Origin: Blastomussa wellsi
Lineage: Eukaryota > Cnidaria > Anthozoa > Scleractinia > Plerogyridae
Assembly: GCA_947652115.1 (NCBI GenBank)
Contig: OX393574.1
Location: 12,317,900 to 12,381,899 of the forward strand
Length of the DNA: 64,000 nucleotides
Direction of reading: 5' to 3'
Below the pieces are notes generated by a model. It saw only the letters and a program-made list of their open reading frames with translations, was not told the origin of the DNA and did no database searches. Both the position numbers and the translations under genes were made by a program. Below, piece by piece: positions 10,719 through 21,167 of this stretch (position 1 is its first letter; every line of letters starts with the position of its first letter).

Positions 10719-13700
10719 TTAAAGGCATGAAAAAATGGCCGATCGTAATGCACTTCTGAGCTCTCTGTTGCGTATTAAATAAAGGAAAGGATTAATTGAG
10801 GAATTGAGATAAGTCATCGTAAATGCCCACGGATAGAGAAGATCGTAGATTTTCGGAAAGGACGATTGGAAAATCAACTTTATCACCAACATTGGTCCAA
10901 GGCAGGCCACGAGGACTACAGTAACCACGGCCATGTCTTCGGCCACCTTCTTTTCCCGCCTAAATATGACTGACAGCTGCGTCGCGTCAACTTGACCGAC
11001 CATCTGGCTGTTATGGCGACGGATTGAGAAGAACATCCTGATGTGATTGATAACCGGAAGTAGAATGAACAGCATAGCGGAAATCAACTGGAGAAAGTAG
11101 CCGAGTTTGCCGGGAAGGACGAAATGGATTAAAATGGTCAACAAAAGCCAAGCTGTTGCAGTGATGGCTGCGGCCTTGAGAACATCTGTTCAGAAAAGGA
11201 TAAGATGTTGAGGTGATTACATCGAAATAAATTGGTCTTCAATTATCGTAAAACCAAAGCCTAAGTAATCACATAGACCAATCACGCAGGCATTCCAGAG
11301 AACCAATTAAAAGTGGAAAGGAATTCATGTAGCCGGTCCGAAGGGTGGGAAAAGGTGCACCAGCGAATCCCTTTTTTTTATTTTTACTTCTAACTGGTTT
11401 AGAAAGTTAAGTCTGCGTCGAGCCTAGTTTACCATCAGGCCATAGCTTATCCCTATCTCCATAACATGAAGTGACTAGGAGTAATTCTACTCCCCTGGAT
11501 GGGATGCTAGTCCATCGCCGGGCTACCCCAGCGTAAAATCGCCGATACCCATTTATACACCTGGGTGAATATAGGTACTATGATAGTGAAGTGTCCTGCC
11601 CAAGAACACAACACAGTTCCCCAGCCAGGGCTCGAAGTCACACCGTTCGATTTGAAGTCCAACGAACTGATCATTATATTAGGCTACCGCACCTCCCATG
11701 GTTGAGAAAGTGACGCGACTTTTTAAAACCAATTTATTTTAAACGAAGTAAAGCAAAGCAAGGCGAATTTCTTCTGGCACTCGAGTTTAAACCTCTCTAA
11801 ACGGGCAATAGAATTTCATTTAGACTTTGTCTATCGGTTGTTTATCAAATATAAACGACAGGTCCCCATATTCGTTGTGGAACAGGAGGACTATGTATCT
11901 ATCCCATAATACGTCAAGCAATCAGCTTCCAGAAACGAAAATATAACTTACAACAGGTGCATGTACTCAACCAACTTCAAAGAACATTTCAATGTAACAT
12001 TCGTGATAATTTTTAACCGACACTGGTACAACTCGTTCCTAGCTATATCCATATATAGCAGGCTGTGATGTTGAGGCCACAGCAATATTTTCTGGAATAA
12101 TCATGGCGACCGGAAATAGTAATACTTAAACTTCTCAAATTACCAAACGAAGGACGCTTTTGTGCTGAAAGTTGTACACAAATATAAATTTAGCACCTCT
12201 TATGCCTTGAAAGTTTGGTGGTTCTATGGTTTTTGATTTTAGTCATGTGAAAATGCCCTATAAATAAAATACGAGAAAAACATTGAAATGCCATCATACG
12301 CGTTGACGAGAAAACTGCAAATTATCTTTCTCCCGAGCCAAGCCGTGAAGAGAAAGCTGGCATTTTCTTAAAGTGCATATGACAAGAAATTTTTTCTCTT
12401 GATTCTTGTAGTTGGATAACTATAGAAAACGATTCGAAGCCTTAAAAGTGCTGGAAAAATCGAAAAAGCATTTTTTTTTTTGCTTTCGAAGTACGCGCAA
12501 TTTGCCTCCAAATTTGCCCCGGTCATCGCTCGGCCAAAATCGCACGTAGTATCGGAACGTGACGTCACATTGTGTACCTCAATGCAACTTACAGAAGAGT
12601 CCGACTCAAAGGAATTATTAGAATCACTGGACATCTTTGCCTTTCAATGCACTATCTGTCCACTACGAAGTACTGCAGAATCCTCTTAGCGACAACAGAC
12701 CTTCGCGGCAAAGGTACACAATGTGACGTCACGAATAACTTTGCCGTCGATAAACTAGGTCCCCGTCCCTGGGACAAATTTGAAGGGAAATTGCGCGTAT
12801 TTTAAATGCAAAAACAATGCTTTTTAGATTTGTCCAGCATTTTTAAAGCTTCGAAACGTTTTCTTTAGATATCCAACTACAAGACTCAAGAGAAAAAATT
12901 TCGTGTCATATGCACTTTGAGGTGCATGTGTGAAAATTAAACTTTTCGTTTCTAGATTTTCAATTTGTTGCTACCGGTTATCGATCAAGGCAGTGACTAT
13001 TCAGGGCTCAGTTCATTAGGTGGGACTTCTTATATTTCATACTTGAGGTTGGAATCACGCTCAGCAATTTTTTTAAGTTAAGAAATGTTTCCTCCAAGAG
13101 GAGTACACCGGGATCGTCCGACTTCCAAGCGGGAATAATATTCACTAGGCTACCGACGACCAGCTGTCAGAATCCTGAATTTTTTAGCTAGATATAGTAA
13201 ACCCTACTATATAAGCTAACCGCAAGCAACCTGAGCTAATGTAGGGTAACCAGAGTTCTAGTAGGCTAACCGGAGAGCTATTTAGGCTAACCGGAGTGCT
13301 GTTTATTTATGCGCTATTTCTATTGTTACATGGTATAAAATGTCATCAACTGTCTCACCATTGTTTCACCGCATGAACTGAGTGCACAATAGTCACTCCC
13401 TCTCGAGGGAGCAGCAGTCGGCGCCTAACAAGATATAACTACCTGCATGCGTCAATAGCGGTCTATTTGTCATCTAGCAACTAACATACCTTTTTTACTA
13501 ACTTCTGCATGATATACCATGGGATTGACTAGAGCACGCCCTCGGTCGAAACTGATCAGTGTCAAGATAGCAAACGACCAGCCAGTAGTCAACGTGTTGA
13601 ACACAAACCGCGCTTCGAATAGCTCGCTTTGGTAGTCACATGACCGGCGGGCGCGATGAAGCATCAAACGCCAAATGAAAAACAACGGCTGTGACGTCAC

Positions 13701-13932
13701 ACCTGTCAAGCAGTCAGTAGCGGCCAGGCTACAGAGTAAAACACTGCTGGTTCGTTGTAGCGCCGGAGTTTTAACCACTGTGATGATGATGGCGAGATTG
13801 CTTAGGAACGTGAACGTACTCAGAGGTATATTGACAGCAACGGCAAGAACATCGTTTATGTAGGACGCGCTGTCATTGGCGGGGAACGCGACCCAGACTG
13901 GAAGCCCGCATACGGTAGTGGCGTTAGACATT
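10719..13932 (-). CDS. Class A GPCR, family I, copy 3 (two coding exons, 302 aa)
   Basis: Coding exons are 13490-13931 and 10719-11185, joined by a phase-1 intron of 2,304 bp with donor AAAAAAG/GTATGT and acceptor TTTTCTGAACAG/AT. The product is 302 aa, three residues shorter at the N-terminus than copy 2, and otherwise collinear with it. It keeps N3 glycosylation (NAT), SNLAIII in TM1, LAATD in TM2, a TM3-top cysteine, FDRGR in place of DRY, the TM5 proline, CLGP in TM6 and NPFLY in TM7. ECL2 lacks cysteine. The exon starts one base before the ATG, after acceptor TTCTTAG. The large intron carries a SINE, a foldback transposon and a short repeat array, which explains why it is twice as long as in copy 2. 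Function: membrane receptor with unknown ligand. Confidence 0.88.
11478..11698 (-). mobile_element. tRNA-derived SINE, near full copy
   Basis: On the minus strand: a tRNA-like head (TAGCCTAATATAATGATCAG as A box region, GTGTGACTTCGAGCCC as B box region), a middle GTTGTGTTCTTGGGCAGGAC, then GTGTATAAATGGGTATCGG, and an end GATGGACTAGCATCCCATCC. It lies in the large intron of copy 3. Confidence 0.8.
12372..12916. mobile_element. Foldback DNA transposon, 545 bp, TTAA-like target
   Basis: Arms of nearly 200 bp are inverted copies, starting AGTGCATATGAC at both ends, with TTAA on the left (12368-12371) and TTGA on the right. Both arms carry a perfect CRE-type word TGACGTCA (12560-12567 and 12724-12731). 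The pseudogene intron lacks the insert (compare CATTTTC near 2952). There is no transposase. The inner ORFs are artefacts of the arms. Confidence 0.8.
13195..13305. repeat. Short imperfect tandem repeat with GCTAACC core
   Basis: Four to five units of about 22-26 bp with GCTAACCGGAGAGCTATTTA-like sequence. Intronic in copy 3. Confidence 0.6.
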
Positions 13933-14099
13933 CTAAGAATAATTATAAGACATATGTTACATATGTTCGAATTCGAAAAGAAAATAGCAGCCCATAACTG
14001 AAATTTCTAAGATGTTATAGTGATTGAAATGCTTAACGCGAGGGTACATATGATCATGAATTCCACTCCTCTACCTCTTGATAATTATCATGACAATAG

Positions 14100-14124
14100 T
14101 GATGGTGATGATAATAATGATGCT

Positions 14125-14157
<33 letters not shown>

Positions 14158-14211
14158 TGTGGTGGTGATGGTGGTGGTGATGACGATGACGATGACGATG
14201 ATGATGTTGAA
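14100..14211. repeat. GAT/GCT/GGT trinucleotide microsatellite
   Basis: Over 100 bp of mixed GAT, GCT and GGT triplets in intron 1 of copy 3. ORFs of poly-Asp or poly-His across it are repeat artefacts. Confidence 0.9.
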
Positions 14212-14800
14212 GGTCATGATGCAAAATTTTAAATGATAGTGAATGATAGTAACATAGCAGTTCATAATTTGTAAAGATTTTAACTGAAATGCTTAAATAT
14301 AACGCGAGGGTACAAACGTTGTAACGCACTTTTCCGCTACTTGACATAAATCTCCCTGACGTTTCAAAAAATCCACAAACTCTCCACTCGTCTCATAAAT
14401 CAATGTTTGGACTGGTGCTTTGAAAACGTTTGGGTGTGGCTGGGAGGACACAGTTTATAATCAAAGGGCTTGTAAACTTTAGAGTAATGAGAAAAATTAA
14501 ATTTTAAAAATAAGAATCTAAGACGGATTCCACTCAAAGTTCGAGAAATAAGGGCAAAAACTAAACACCAAAGATCTACGCAGAGCATGGTAACACTTTG
14601 TGTACCATAAGTGACCCCGCGATTTATTTCTCAAGCATTTTCGAGAAATTAAAGTTAATATCAAACCTCAAAAATGCTTGAAACGCTTGTAATTTTGTTT
14701 TGAGCTAACGTACAATTAGACGTGCGTTTTGATTAAAACATGGATACTGGTTCAAATTTAATTTTCTCTAGCGGGGTCAGCTTGAAGCGAGCTTAAAGCG

Positions 14801-14863
14801 AATGATACACGGTTCAACATCTTTCAACTTTTGTTGGTCAAAGTTGTTGAACCGTGTATCATT
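14801..14863. repeat. Short foldback hairpin
   Basis: AATGATACACGGTTCAAC (14801-14818) is matched by its exact inverse at 14846-14863, with a 27-bp loop that itself has TTCAAC/GTTGGT-like symmetry. Probably a small MITE in intron 1 of copy 3. Confidence 0.75.
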
Positions 14864-15060
14864 GGCTGTTAAGTTCTTCTTAACTGTATTCAAAATATTA
14901 TGATGTTGATATTTTGTGGTAACTATAGATTTGCCCGTGTTTCTCAAATGTTCAGCGGCAACCGTGTCAATCAATGAAGTAGATAGACATAGGTGTGATA
15001 GTAGGATAGCTCTGCAATTTTAATTGTCAATAAAGAGAATCAAGAAATTTTTTTTCTCAC

Positions 15061-15134
15061 CTCAAACTGCCGAGTCACATTAAATATTAGGAAAAGAATC
15101 TTTAAGAAACCTTCACCAGAAGCCGTCTTTATGC
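15061..15134 (-). promoter_or_regulatory. Probable promoter and non-coding first exon of family I copy 3
   Basis: The non-coding exon ends at 15061 (TTTGAG before GTGAGAAAA). The TATA position holds only the weak form GCATAAAGA (15126-15134), while the surrounding GACGGCTTCTG word matches the other two units. The box may be impaired relative to copy 2. Confidence 0.5.
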
Positions 15135-15802
15135 AGCTCGGGAAAACAGAGCTTGCGCGAGCTGTGCACATCAGGATGGCAAGAACAATTATTATTAAAA
15201 TTAGTGTAATTAGAATTTGATTTCCTAATAGCTGCAATTGGCAAATAGGAAAGCCAAACCTTGTTGTCCGAGACACTCTGAGTGCAACAATTTTTTGAGA
15301 ACATCGTCACGGACTAAATGGCAAAATTAAAAGGGGAGAAATTAATATTTTTAATCGGCTTCCTTTCCGAAATTGCAATTAATTTCTCGACTTGTTTTAT
15401 TAACTCTTTCGCTCTTGAGTAGACAAGTCGGTCAGCTGTGATTTTCCCACCTTCATTTATTTGCGTAGCAATTGATCTATCATCAGAGCTCGAAATTATT
15501 GAAAAACATAACTGCATCTAAAACAATGAAACGCAATCAAATTATACTAATACAGTTCCTTTCTGTACTGAGCCATCTTATCAACCAGTCTAACCCTCTT
15601 TTAACAGGAGATACAGAAGAGAGAGAAGTAAGTGATTTATTGCGAATACTATTGAATTGATCTGATAGATAGCAAAGCAATAAATATTAATCTTATCATT
15701 CAGAGATTTTGCCGCAATAATTGTTTATCGTGTCATATGAACAAGTTCACGCGCACAAGAACGGCGAAAAACACCTCTTCAGTTTCGTATGTAAATTGCT
15801 CA
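15135..15802. other. Upstream flank of copy 3
   Basis: There is no gene here. It is loosely homologous to the other family I upstream flanks (near 15252-15440), then diverges. Confidence 0.5.
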
Positions 15803-15957
15803 TTTCATATCACGTGATGTTCTCTAGAGAACTTGTCCTTTGTTTATCTGCAGATTTTTCATTCATTTCACCATAGTTAATCATTAACAATGATTTCACG
15901 TGGAGTTTTTTTAATTCGAAAGAAATAATCTTAAGCGTAACATCACGTGGTCTGAAA
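15803..15957. mobile_element. MITE with 20-bp inverted ends containing CACGTG
   Basis: The ends read ATTTCATATCACGTGATGTT and, inverted, ATTTCAGACCACGTGATGTT. The 115-bp core is non-coding. It splits a flank that is continuous near 10150-10200. Confidence 0.7.
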
Positions 15958-16920
15958 TGGGACAACAAACAAACCAAGCTAAAGAGGTCTATTTGGGCAA
16001 TTTGAGTTTGCTGACGACAACTGGCGATTCTGTTTCCTCCGGCGGAAGCGGACTATATCAGATTCCTCGTTTCCCACCTAATAGTTTTTCATAAGCAAAA
16101 TGAAAAGAAATATATGCTTTTAACTTCTCTCACGCAATCACAAAAAAATATATAAGTCATATAACGTTTGGATGCAGGAGACCACGCAACGAAGAATAAA
16201 ACTAGTTGGCTTGTTATTGCCGGATCTCTTGATAAAGAAATGCTCGTACCAGACGTCACTGTACTGTTATAAAACCAAATTGATTGCAAGGCTGGCACTA
16301 CGACAAAAGGGCAAAATTTATTGGCAAATATTTCAACTAGCAGAGCTAGTCTTCTTCAGGGCCAGTTCTAAATTCAAGGAAAATAACGGCTCTCTTTTTT
16401 ACTCGAATACTGCCTGATTATTTTGCGCGCAGCATGTTATCTTTCACCTTCTTCATTCTTAGGGGATAAAATAAAAATTCTTTGGCTCATTTCTCAAAGC
16501 TTTTCATCTTTCAATCAAATTTTGCATGAATTATAGGGCCTGCAGGTATATATTGAGTTGGGTTTCTTTGTTTTCAACGCGCCATTGAAAGATTGCAATG
16601 ATTAATAGCATTGCATTAATTATTAATATCACCTTTCAACGACGCCATAAATTAATTAGTATCTTAAAATTCTATCTACTACGAAATGCAAAAAGCACTA
16701 AGTAAATTTACAATTTGTGTAAAAAATAAAGTAAGATGCACGAGTCAGACGTTTCTAAAACGAATCCATAACCGAAGTAAAATATTCCATAGATTGCGTG
16801 CAGATCTAACATCACAGAAATGGAATCGTTCATAGAAGATTGTTTTCAACGGCTCTATATCTCCTACCACATTTCCCGAAATTCTGCTACCCATAATGAA
16901 GTTTGGAACTGTCTGCAGTA
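15958..16920. other. Intergenic between the family I block and the first full family II gene
   Basis: The first part continues the shared flank (TATTTGGGCAATTTGAGTTT near 15990). The rest shows no gene that I can support. Confidence 0.5.
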
Positions 16921-17856
16921 TTAACTAGAGCAATTACATAACTGTTTCAATGTGTTCTTCACCGCATGCCTCACTCCATTGATTTTCCAACAATAAAGAA
17001 TCGGGTTCAGAGATGCGTTTACTGCTCCGAGGGTTCCCGTGAGAAGAGCAGCAATGTTAAGCGATCTTGAATAGCCTTGGTCGTACTGTAAGATACTTAC
17101 TACTCCATATGGAAGGTAACAAGCTATCATAGTTAGCTGCACACACAGAGCTGTTGAAACTGTCCTTTTGTATCTTGCTATGTTCAGAGGATTCCTTCCT
17201 ACTCCATTTGGATCTTCTTGAAGAGCAATGTCTTGCGTCGCATAGTGTCGGCGGAGTGTCAGGTAAATCTTCAGGTAGCAGCAAGCTGAGATTGCTAACG
17301 AAGTAAAAATGACCGCAGAAATTACATTTGAGATTAAAACGTACTTCCAAAACAGTCTTAAAGCACTGACAGAAATGTTTACAATCCAAAAGCAAACCAA
17401 CGCCCCTAGGATTCGCTTTAAAGTTATAACTTGTCTGTATCTTAATCCTAAGGTGATGGCAAGAAGTCTGTCCACACTTATTGTCGTTATTGTCAGCAAA
17501 GAAACGCCCATAAAGCTCCCGCCAGCAATATCGTTGATGGTTACAACGATGCAAAAAAGTTGTGGTTGCCCATGTGATGTTGAGATCAACTGAATTACAA
17601 AAAGAGGTTGTGCCACAAATCCAACACAAAAATCGGAAACTGCCAGGCATTTAAACAAGAGTTTTGTCGGTGGATGAAGGGATGACTCTTTCTGTAGAGC
17701 AGCAAGAATCAAAGCGCTCCCCAGAGATGAAGTGAAGGCGAGAAGAACATTTACGGCTGTTAATAAAAAGATATAATATTCTTCGTGCGGATAACTTGTA
17801 CAAGTTGCAACTTGAACTGATTCGTAGCTGCGTTCACCATCGGTCGTATTCGCCAT
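16921..17856 (-). CDS. Class A GPCR, family II, most divergent member (311 aa)
   Basis: A single open frame encodes seven TM segments: TM1 about 29-54, TM2 63-90, TM3 102-130, TM4 150-168, TM5 172-199, TM6 232-256 and TM7 265-289. Landmarks are the extracellular NTT glycosylation site, D75 in LAVSD, C102 at the TM3 top, D129-R130-L in place of DRY, W157 in TM4, CYLP (246-249) in TM6, and NPILY (284-288) in TM7, then helix 8 and a CNCSS end that could be palmitoylated. The near-universal TM1 asparagine is replaced by serine (SLGS47; relatives have SLGN). ECL2 is very short and without cysteine, and TM5 lacks proline. The start matches the relatives (MANxT), so it is well chosen. Ligand unknown. 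Confidence 0.9.
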   Translation of the reverse strand: MANTTDGERSYESVQVATCTSYPHEEYYIFLLTAVNVLLAFTSSLGSALILAALQKESSLHPPTKLLFKCLAVSDFCVGFVAQPLFVIQLISTSHGQPQLFCIVVTINDIAGGSFMGVSLLTITTISVDRLLAITLGLRYRQVITLKRILGALVCFWIVNISVSALRLFWKYVLISNVISAVIFTSLAISACCYLKIYLTLRRHYATQDIALQEDPNGVGRNPLNIARYKRTVSTALCVQLTMIACYLPYGVVSILQYDQGYSRSLNIAALLTGTLGAVNASLNPILYCWKINGVRHAVKNTLKQLCNCSS

Positions 17857-18920
17857 AATGATTCTCTAAAAGATTCTCTCACTAAGTTATCCACATAACT
17901 GCATCATCGACTTCGAGATTGTTCTATATATTTTTTAGAGGGGTAATAGCTTTTAAAGATATCTTTAATATTATGAATAAGGTATTTATTTACTCAGCTG
18001 AAGATGATTAAGAGTCGACATCAGTGAAATGAGTAATATTTCTCTATATCTAAACATATTAAGGACTGATATTTTAAAAAAAAAGATATGTAATACTCAT
18101 TATACAGAAAAGTAATTTAGTCTGACCCAAAATGGTCTGATTAATTTCACAATTAATTTTATGCTGGCGAATTTGAAAATGACAATTAGAATTTTTAAGG
18201 AGCTTTGTTCGAACCGGCGGATGTTTATCGTTTGTAATCCCTCTTAATATTCCTCAAATCTAACCACCGATTTTGCTTTTTCTTTACTTTTTAAGCGTTT
18301 CCTTTTTTTCTATCTAAGAAAAATACGATGTAATGTTTAGTTGTTTTGTTTTGGAGACATTTTGCATCTCACTTAGAAAACTTTTTCAACTGATGAACAC
18401 GAGGCTCCGTTGATGGTGTTAGAGTGGAAATCAAGTGCCGGAAGGCTTTTTCCGTAGAAAAACTTGACTTGTTGACAAAATATTGTTTGGAGTTAGCTCA
18501 ACTTGCAAATAGATTTGTTCCACACGATTCTGTATTTTCTTTGTAAACGAAATATGAAGTGGAAAATTTCAAAACGAAACGTTTCTTGGGAATTGAACTC
18601 AATTTTAAAGTGGCCATATGATAACAGATATGCGATTAACTAATCATCTTTAGATAAGTAGTTATTAAAATTTACTTAAGATTCCTCAAACATCTTCTAA
18701 GTAATAAATAATTTATAATTAGGATTCTTCAAATGTACGGGTCTTGTTTTAATTGCGAGGCAATGATCGCCTAAATATCTTGATAAAGATAGCAATTTGA
18801 GGTTTTAGTTTAGTTAATAAATGCGACAAAGCTATAATCGTATGAAAGAAATGCAAATATTACTTCCATGTCGCAGTCAGCCTTAATCGCACGGCGGCCA
18901 TGTTAAGTCCAGAGGGATTG
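17857..18920. other. Upstream region of the 17-kb receptor
   Basis: There is no gene here. The word TTTACTCAGCTGAAGATGAT near 17990 recalls flank words of other family II genes (21340, 36580). Otherwise AT-rich unique-looking DNA. Confidence 0.5.
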
Positions 18921-19261
18921 AAAACTTTTATTTTGCCATGCGGAAACTCGTTTCCAAACATTTCAACTCGACGCTCGGGGCACGAAATCTATTATCTATA
19001 GCCAATATGGCCGCCACGCGAATAAGGCGGATAGAAAGGAAGGGTGTAATTTAAGCGTTTTATATTTTATTTACCTCTTATTTGATGAAGTTAGAAATTC
19101 AACACACGTTCTACAACGGAAACCGTGCGTACCCTGCGTAACACATCGCACGAGACGCAAAATCTTTTAAGTGCTACGAACGCAGCCAATCAATTTTTTT
19201 GTTCGCTCAGTCCCTGGGGAAGATTGTCTTGCAAACCGAACTATCGGGCAAATTTCTTTTC

Positions 19262-19707
19262 AAATAGCTAAATTTATGTTCTATTACCATAACCAATTCC
19301 TGCCTCCGATCGATGTTTCTCAATTTGTTCCCAACAAGTAGTCAAGTACACAGTTATGACACTAGATCAGCCAGTTGCTGTCGATCACATCACTGTCGTA
19401 CAAAACTTAAGAAGTTCGATACTCTACCAAGGTCCTAAAATTTGGAATTCTCTGCCAAGGTCCATCACTAGTTCAACAAGCTTTCCTACTTTTAAGAAAA
19501 AGATGATCGAATTTTTAATGAAATGATTCTGAACTGGCCTGGCTGCACTTTCACAGCCTAATTTTCAAATATATTGATAACCGAGGTGGCCTCCTTCTAT
19601 TAGCCTGGTGGTTTCTTGGAGGTCTCCTCGCCCTACCAATCCCGCTCCAATTGTAACATAATAATCCTTCACAATGTGGCGAATAAACAAATGATGATGA
19701 TGATGAT
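19262..19707 (+). mobile_element. Non-LTR retrotransposon 3' end (copy A)
   Basis: The frame resembles the C-terminal end of LINE reverse transcriptases of the CR1/L2 style (GPKIWNSLPRSITSSTSF), here frameshifted near 19413. The 3' UTR ends AATAAACAAATGATGATG, a microsatellite tail. It is the same element as 24363-24791 and related to 50975-51892. Confidence 0.8.
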
Positions 19708-20222
19708 GACGATCGAAATCGATCCACATCGATTCAAGATTTTACAGTTTACTCTCTTAGAAGGGAATAACGTCTACCGAGAATTTCCTTCTGTCATGCA
19801 AAATAGTCATTTAATTCTTTGCACTCTTCTAGCCATAAACTAATTTGGTAAACACTTCTAGCCAGAAACGTGGACACAAAACCTCATTGAAATTCGCATC
19901 TGCCAGTAACTGACAATTACGTTCTCAATATTCGTGAAATGTTTTACAATAATCGAAGAAGAGAAAATCTTAAAAGTTAGTGACCTGCGCGACCTTTAGA
20001 AATGAAAATTTTTCGCGATAAATTTAAAAATTTCGAAATATGGTTCCGAGGCAACATAAATTTCTTCCAGTGAATTGTTATCAGAAAAAGTTTAGGTTGC
20101 TCAAATTTACGTTTATGTGGCCACACTTTCTCTACATAAAACTTTCTGATTTTCAATTCACTGCAAAACCTGTTTCAAACTATGTCTACTACCACTGTGT
20201 CACAATGTGCCCACACTTTTTG

Positions 20223-21167
20223 TCAGCTGCAGCCTAGAAAACTTCGCAGCTGTGTTAATATATCGTTCATTGCGTGCCTCACTCCGTTAATCTTCCAACA
20301 ATAAAGAATCGGGTTCAGAGCTGAGTTTAAGAATACCAGTGTTATTGTCGGTCTGACAACAAGGTTAAATGAGGAAAAAGGACCCTTAGAAAGGGCAATA
20401 GCGACGACTACACCATAAGGTAGATAACAAGCTACTAGAGCTAACTGGACATACAGTGCTGTGGACACGGTTTTTCTGTATCTTGCTATATTCATATGGT
20501 CCATTCTCCCTTCATTCGGTCGTCCTTGCTGAACATTCATGTCTTGCATTGCATTGCGATGATGGCGAAGTGCCAGATAGATCTTTAAGTAAGAGAAACC
20601 TGCCGTTGCTAGAGAAGAATAAATCACTATAGAAATTACCCTGGAAATTAAAAGGTAACTCCAAAACCTCCTTAAACTGTTGATGGAAATGTTAACTAAC
20701 CAAATTGAAATCACTACCGCGAGAGTTCGCTTCCAAGTTACTGTTTGTCTATATCCTAATCCCAAACGGAAAGCAAGAACTCTGTCCACACTTATCGCAG
20801 TCAGTGTAAACAAAGACACTCCACTGAAACTCGAACCAGCGATTTCGTTGAGGCCCATAACAGTGTAACAAAGTTGCGTTTGTTGATTTTTTGGAGATAT
20901 CAACTGAATGACAAATAGAGGTTGTGCTAATACACCAACACAAAGATCCGTAACTGCTAGACACTGGAACATGAGTTTCGTCGGTGGATGAAGGGAAGTC
21001 TCCCTTCGAAGAGCAAACAGGATCAAAATATTTCCTATAGTTGTAGTTATGGCGAGAAGAACATTTAAAGCCGCTAGTGCGTGTACAAATTGATTTCCAT
21101 ACGTTGACGATGTGCAAACCATTGCTTGTATTTTTTCGTAGATTCTATCATGGGTGAAGTTCGCCAT
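20223..21167 (-). CDS. Class A GPCR, family II, duplicate A (314 aa)
   Basis: The start at 21167 (MANFTHDRIYEK) is chosen because MxNFT opens the other family members. An upstream in-frame ATG at 21206 would add 13 residues that look unrelated. Seven TMs follow with TIGN in TM1, LAVTD in TM2, a TM3-top cysteine (QLCYTV), VDRVLAF in place of DRY, IWLV in TM4, CYLP in TM6 and NPILY in TM7. There is one extracellular N-glycosylation site (NFT), no ECL2 cysteine and no TM5 proline. A conserved N-terminal cysteine (AMVCTSS) could pair with the TM3 cysteine. The near-twin at 25266-26210 differs by seven residues over the shared 314. Membrane receptor of unknown ligand. Confidence 0.92.
   Translation of the reverse strand: MANFTHDRIYEKIQAMVCTSSTYGNQFVHALAALNVLLAITTTIGNILILFALRRETSLHPPTKLMFQCLAVTDLCVGVLAQPLFVIQLISPKNQQTQLCYTVMGLNEIAGSSFSGVSLFTLTAISVDRVLAFRLGLGYRQTVTWKRTLAVVISIWLVNISINSLRRFWSYLLISRVISIVIYSSLATAGFSYLKIYLALRHHRNAMQDMNVQQGRPNEGRMDHMNIARYRKTVSTALYVQLALVACYLPYGVVVAIALSKGPFSSFNLVVRPTITLVFLNSALNPILYCWKINGVRHAMNDILTQLRSFLGCS

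Noticed and set aside
14020..14347. Poly-Asp and poly-His proteins
   Set aside because: They are translations of a trinucleotide microsatellite in an intron.
17057..17650. 197-aa ORF on the minus strand
   Set aside because: Shadow frame of the receptor at 16921-17856, rich in Cys and Ser as expected of an off-frame read.
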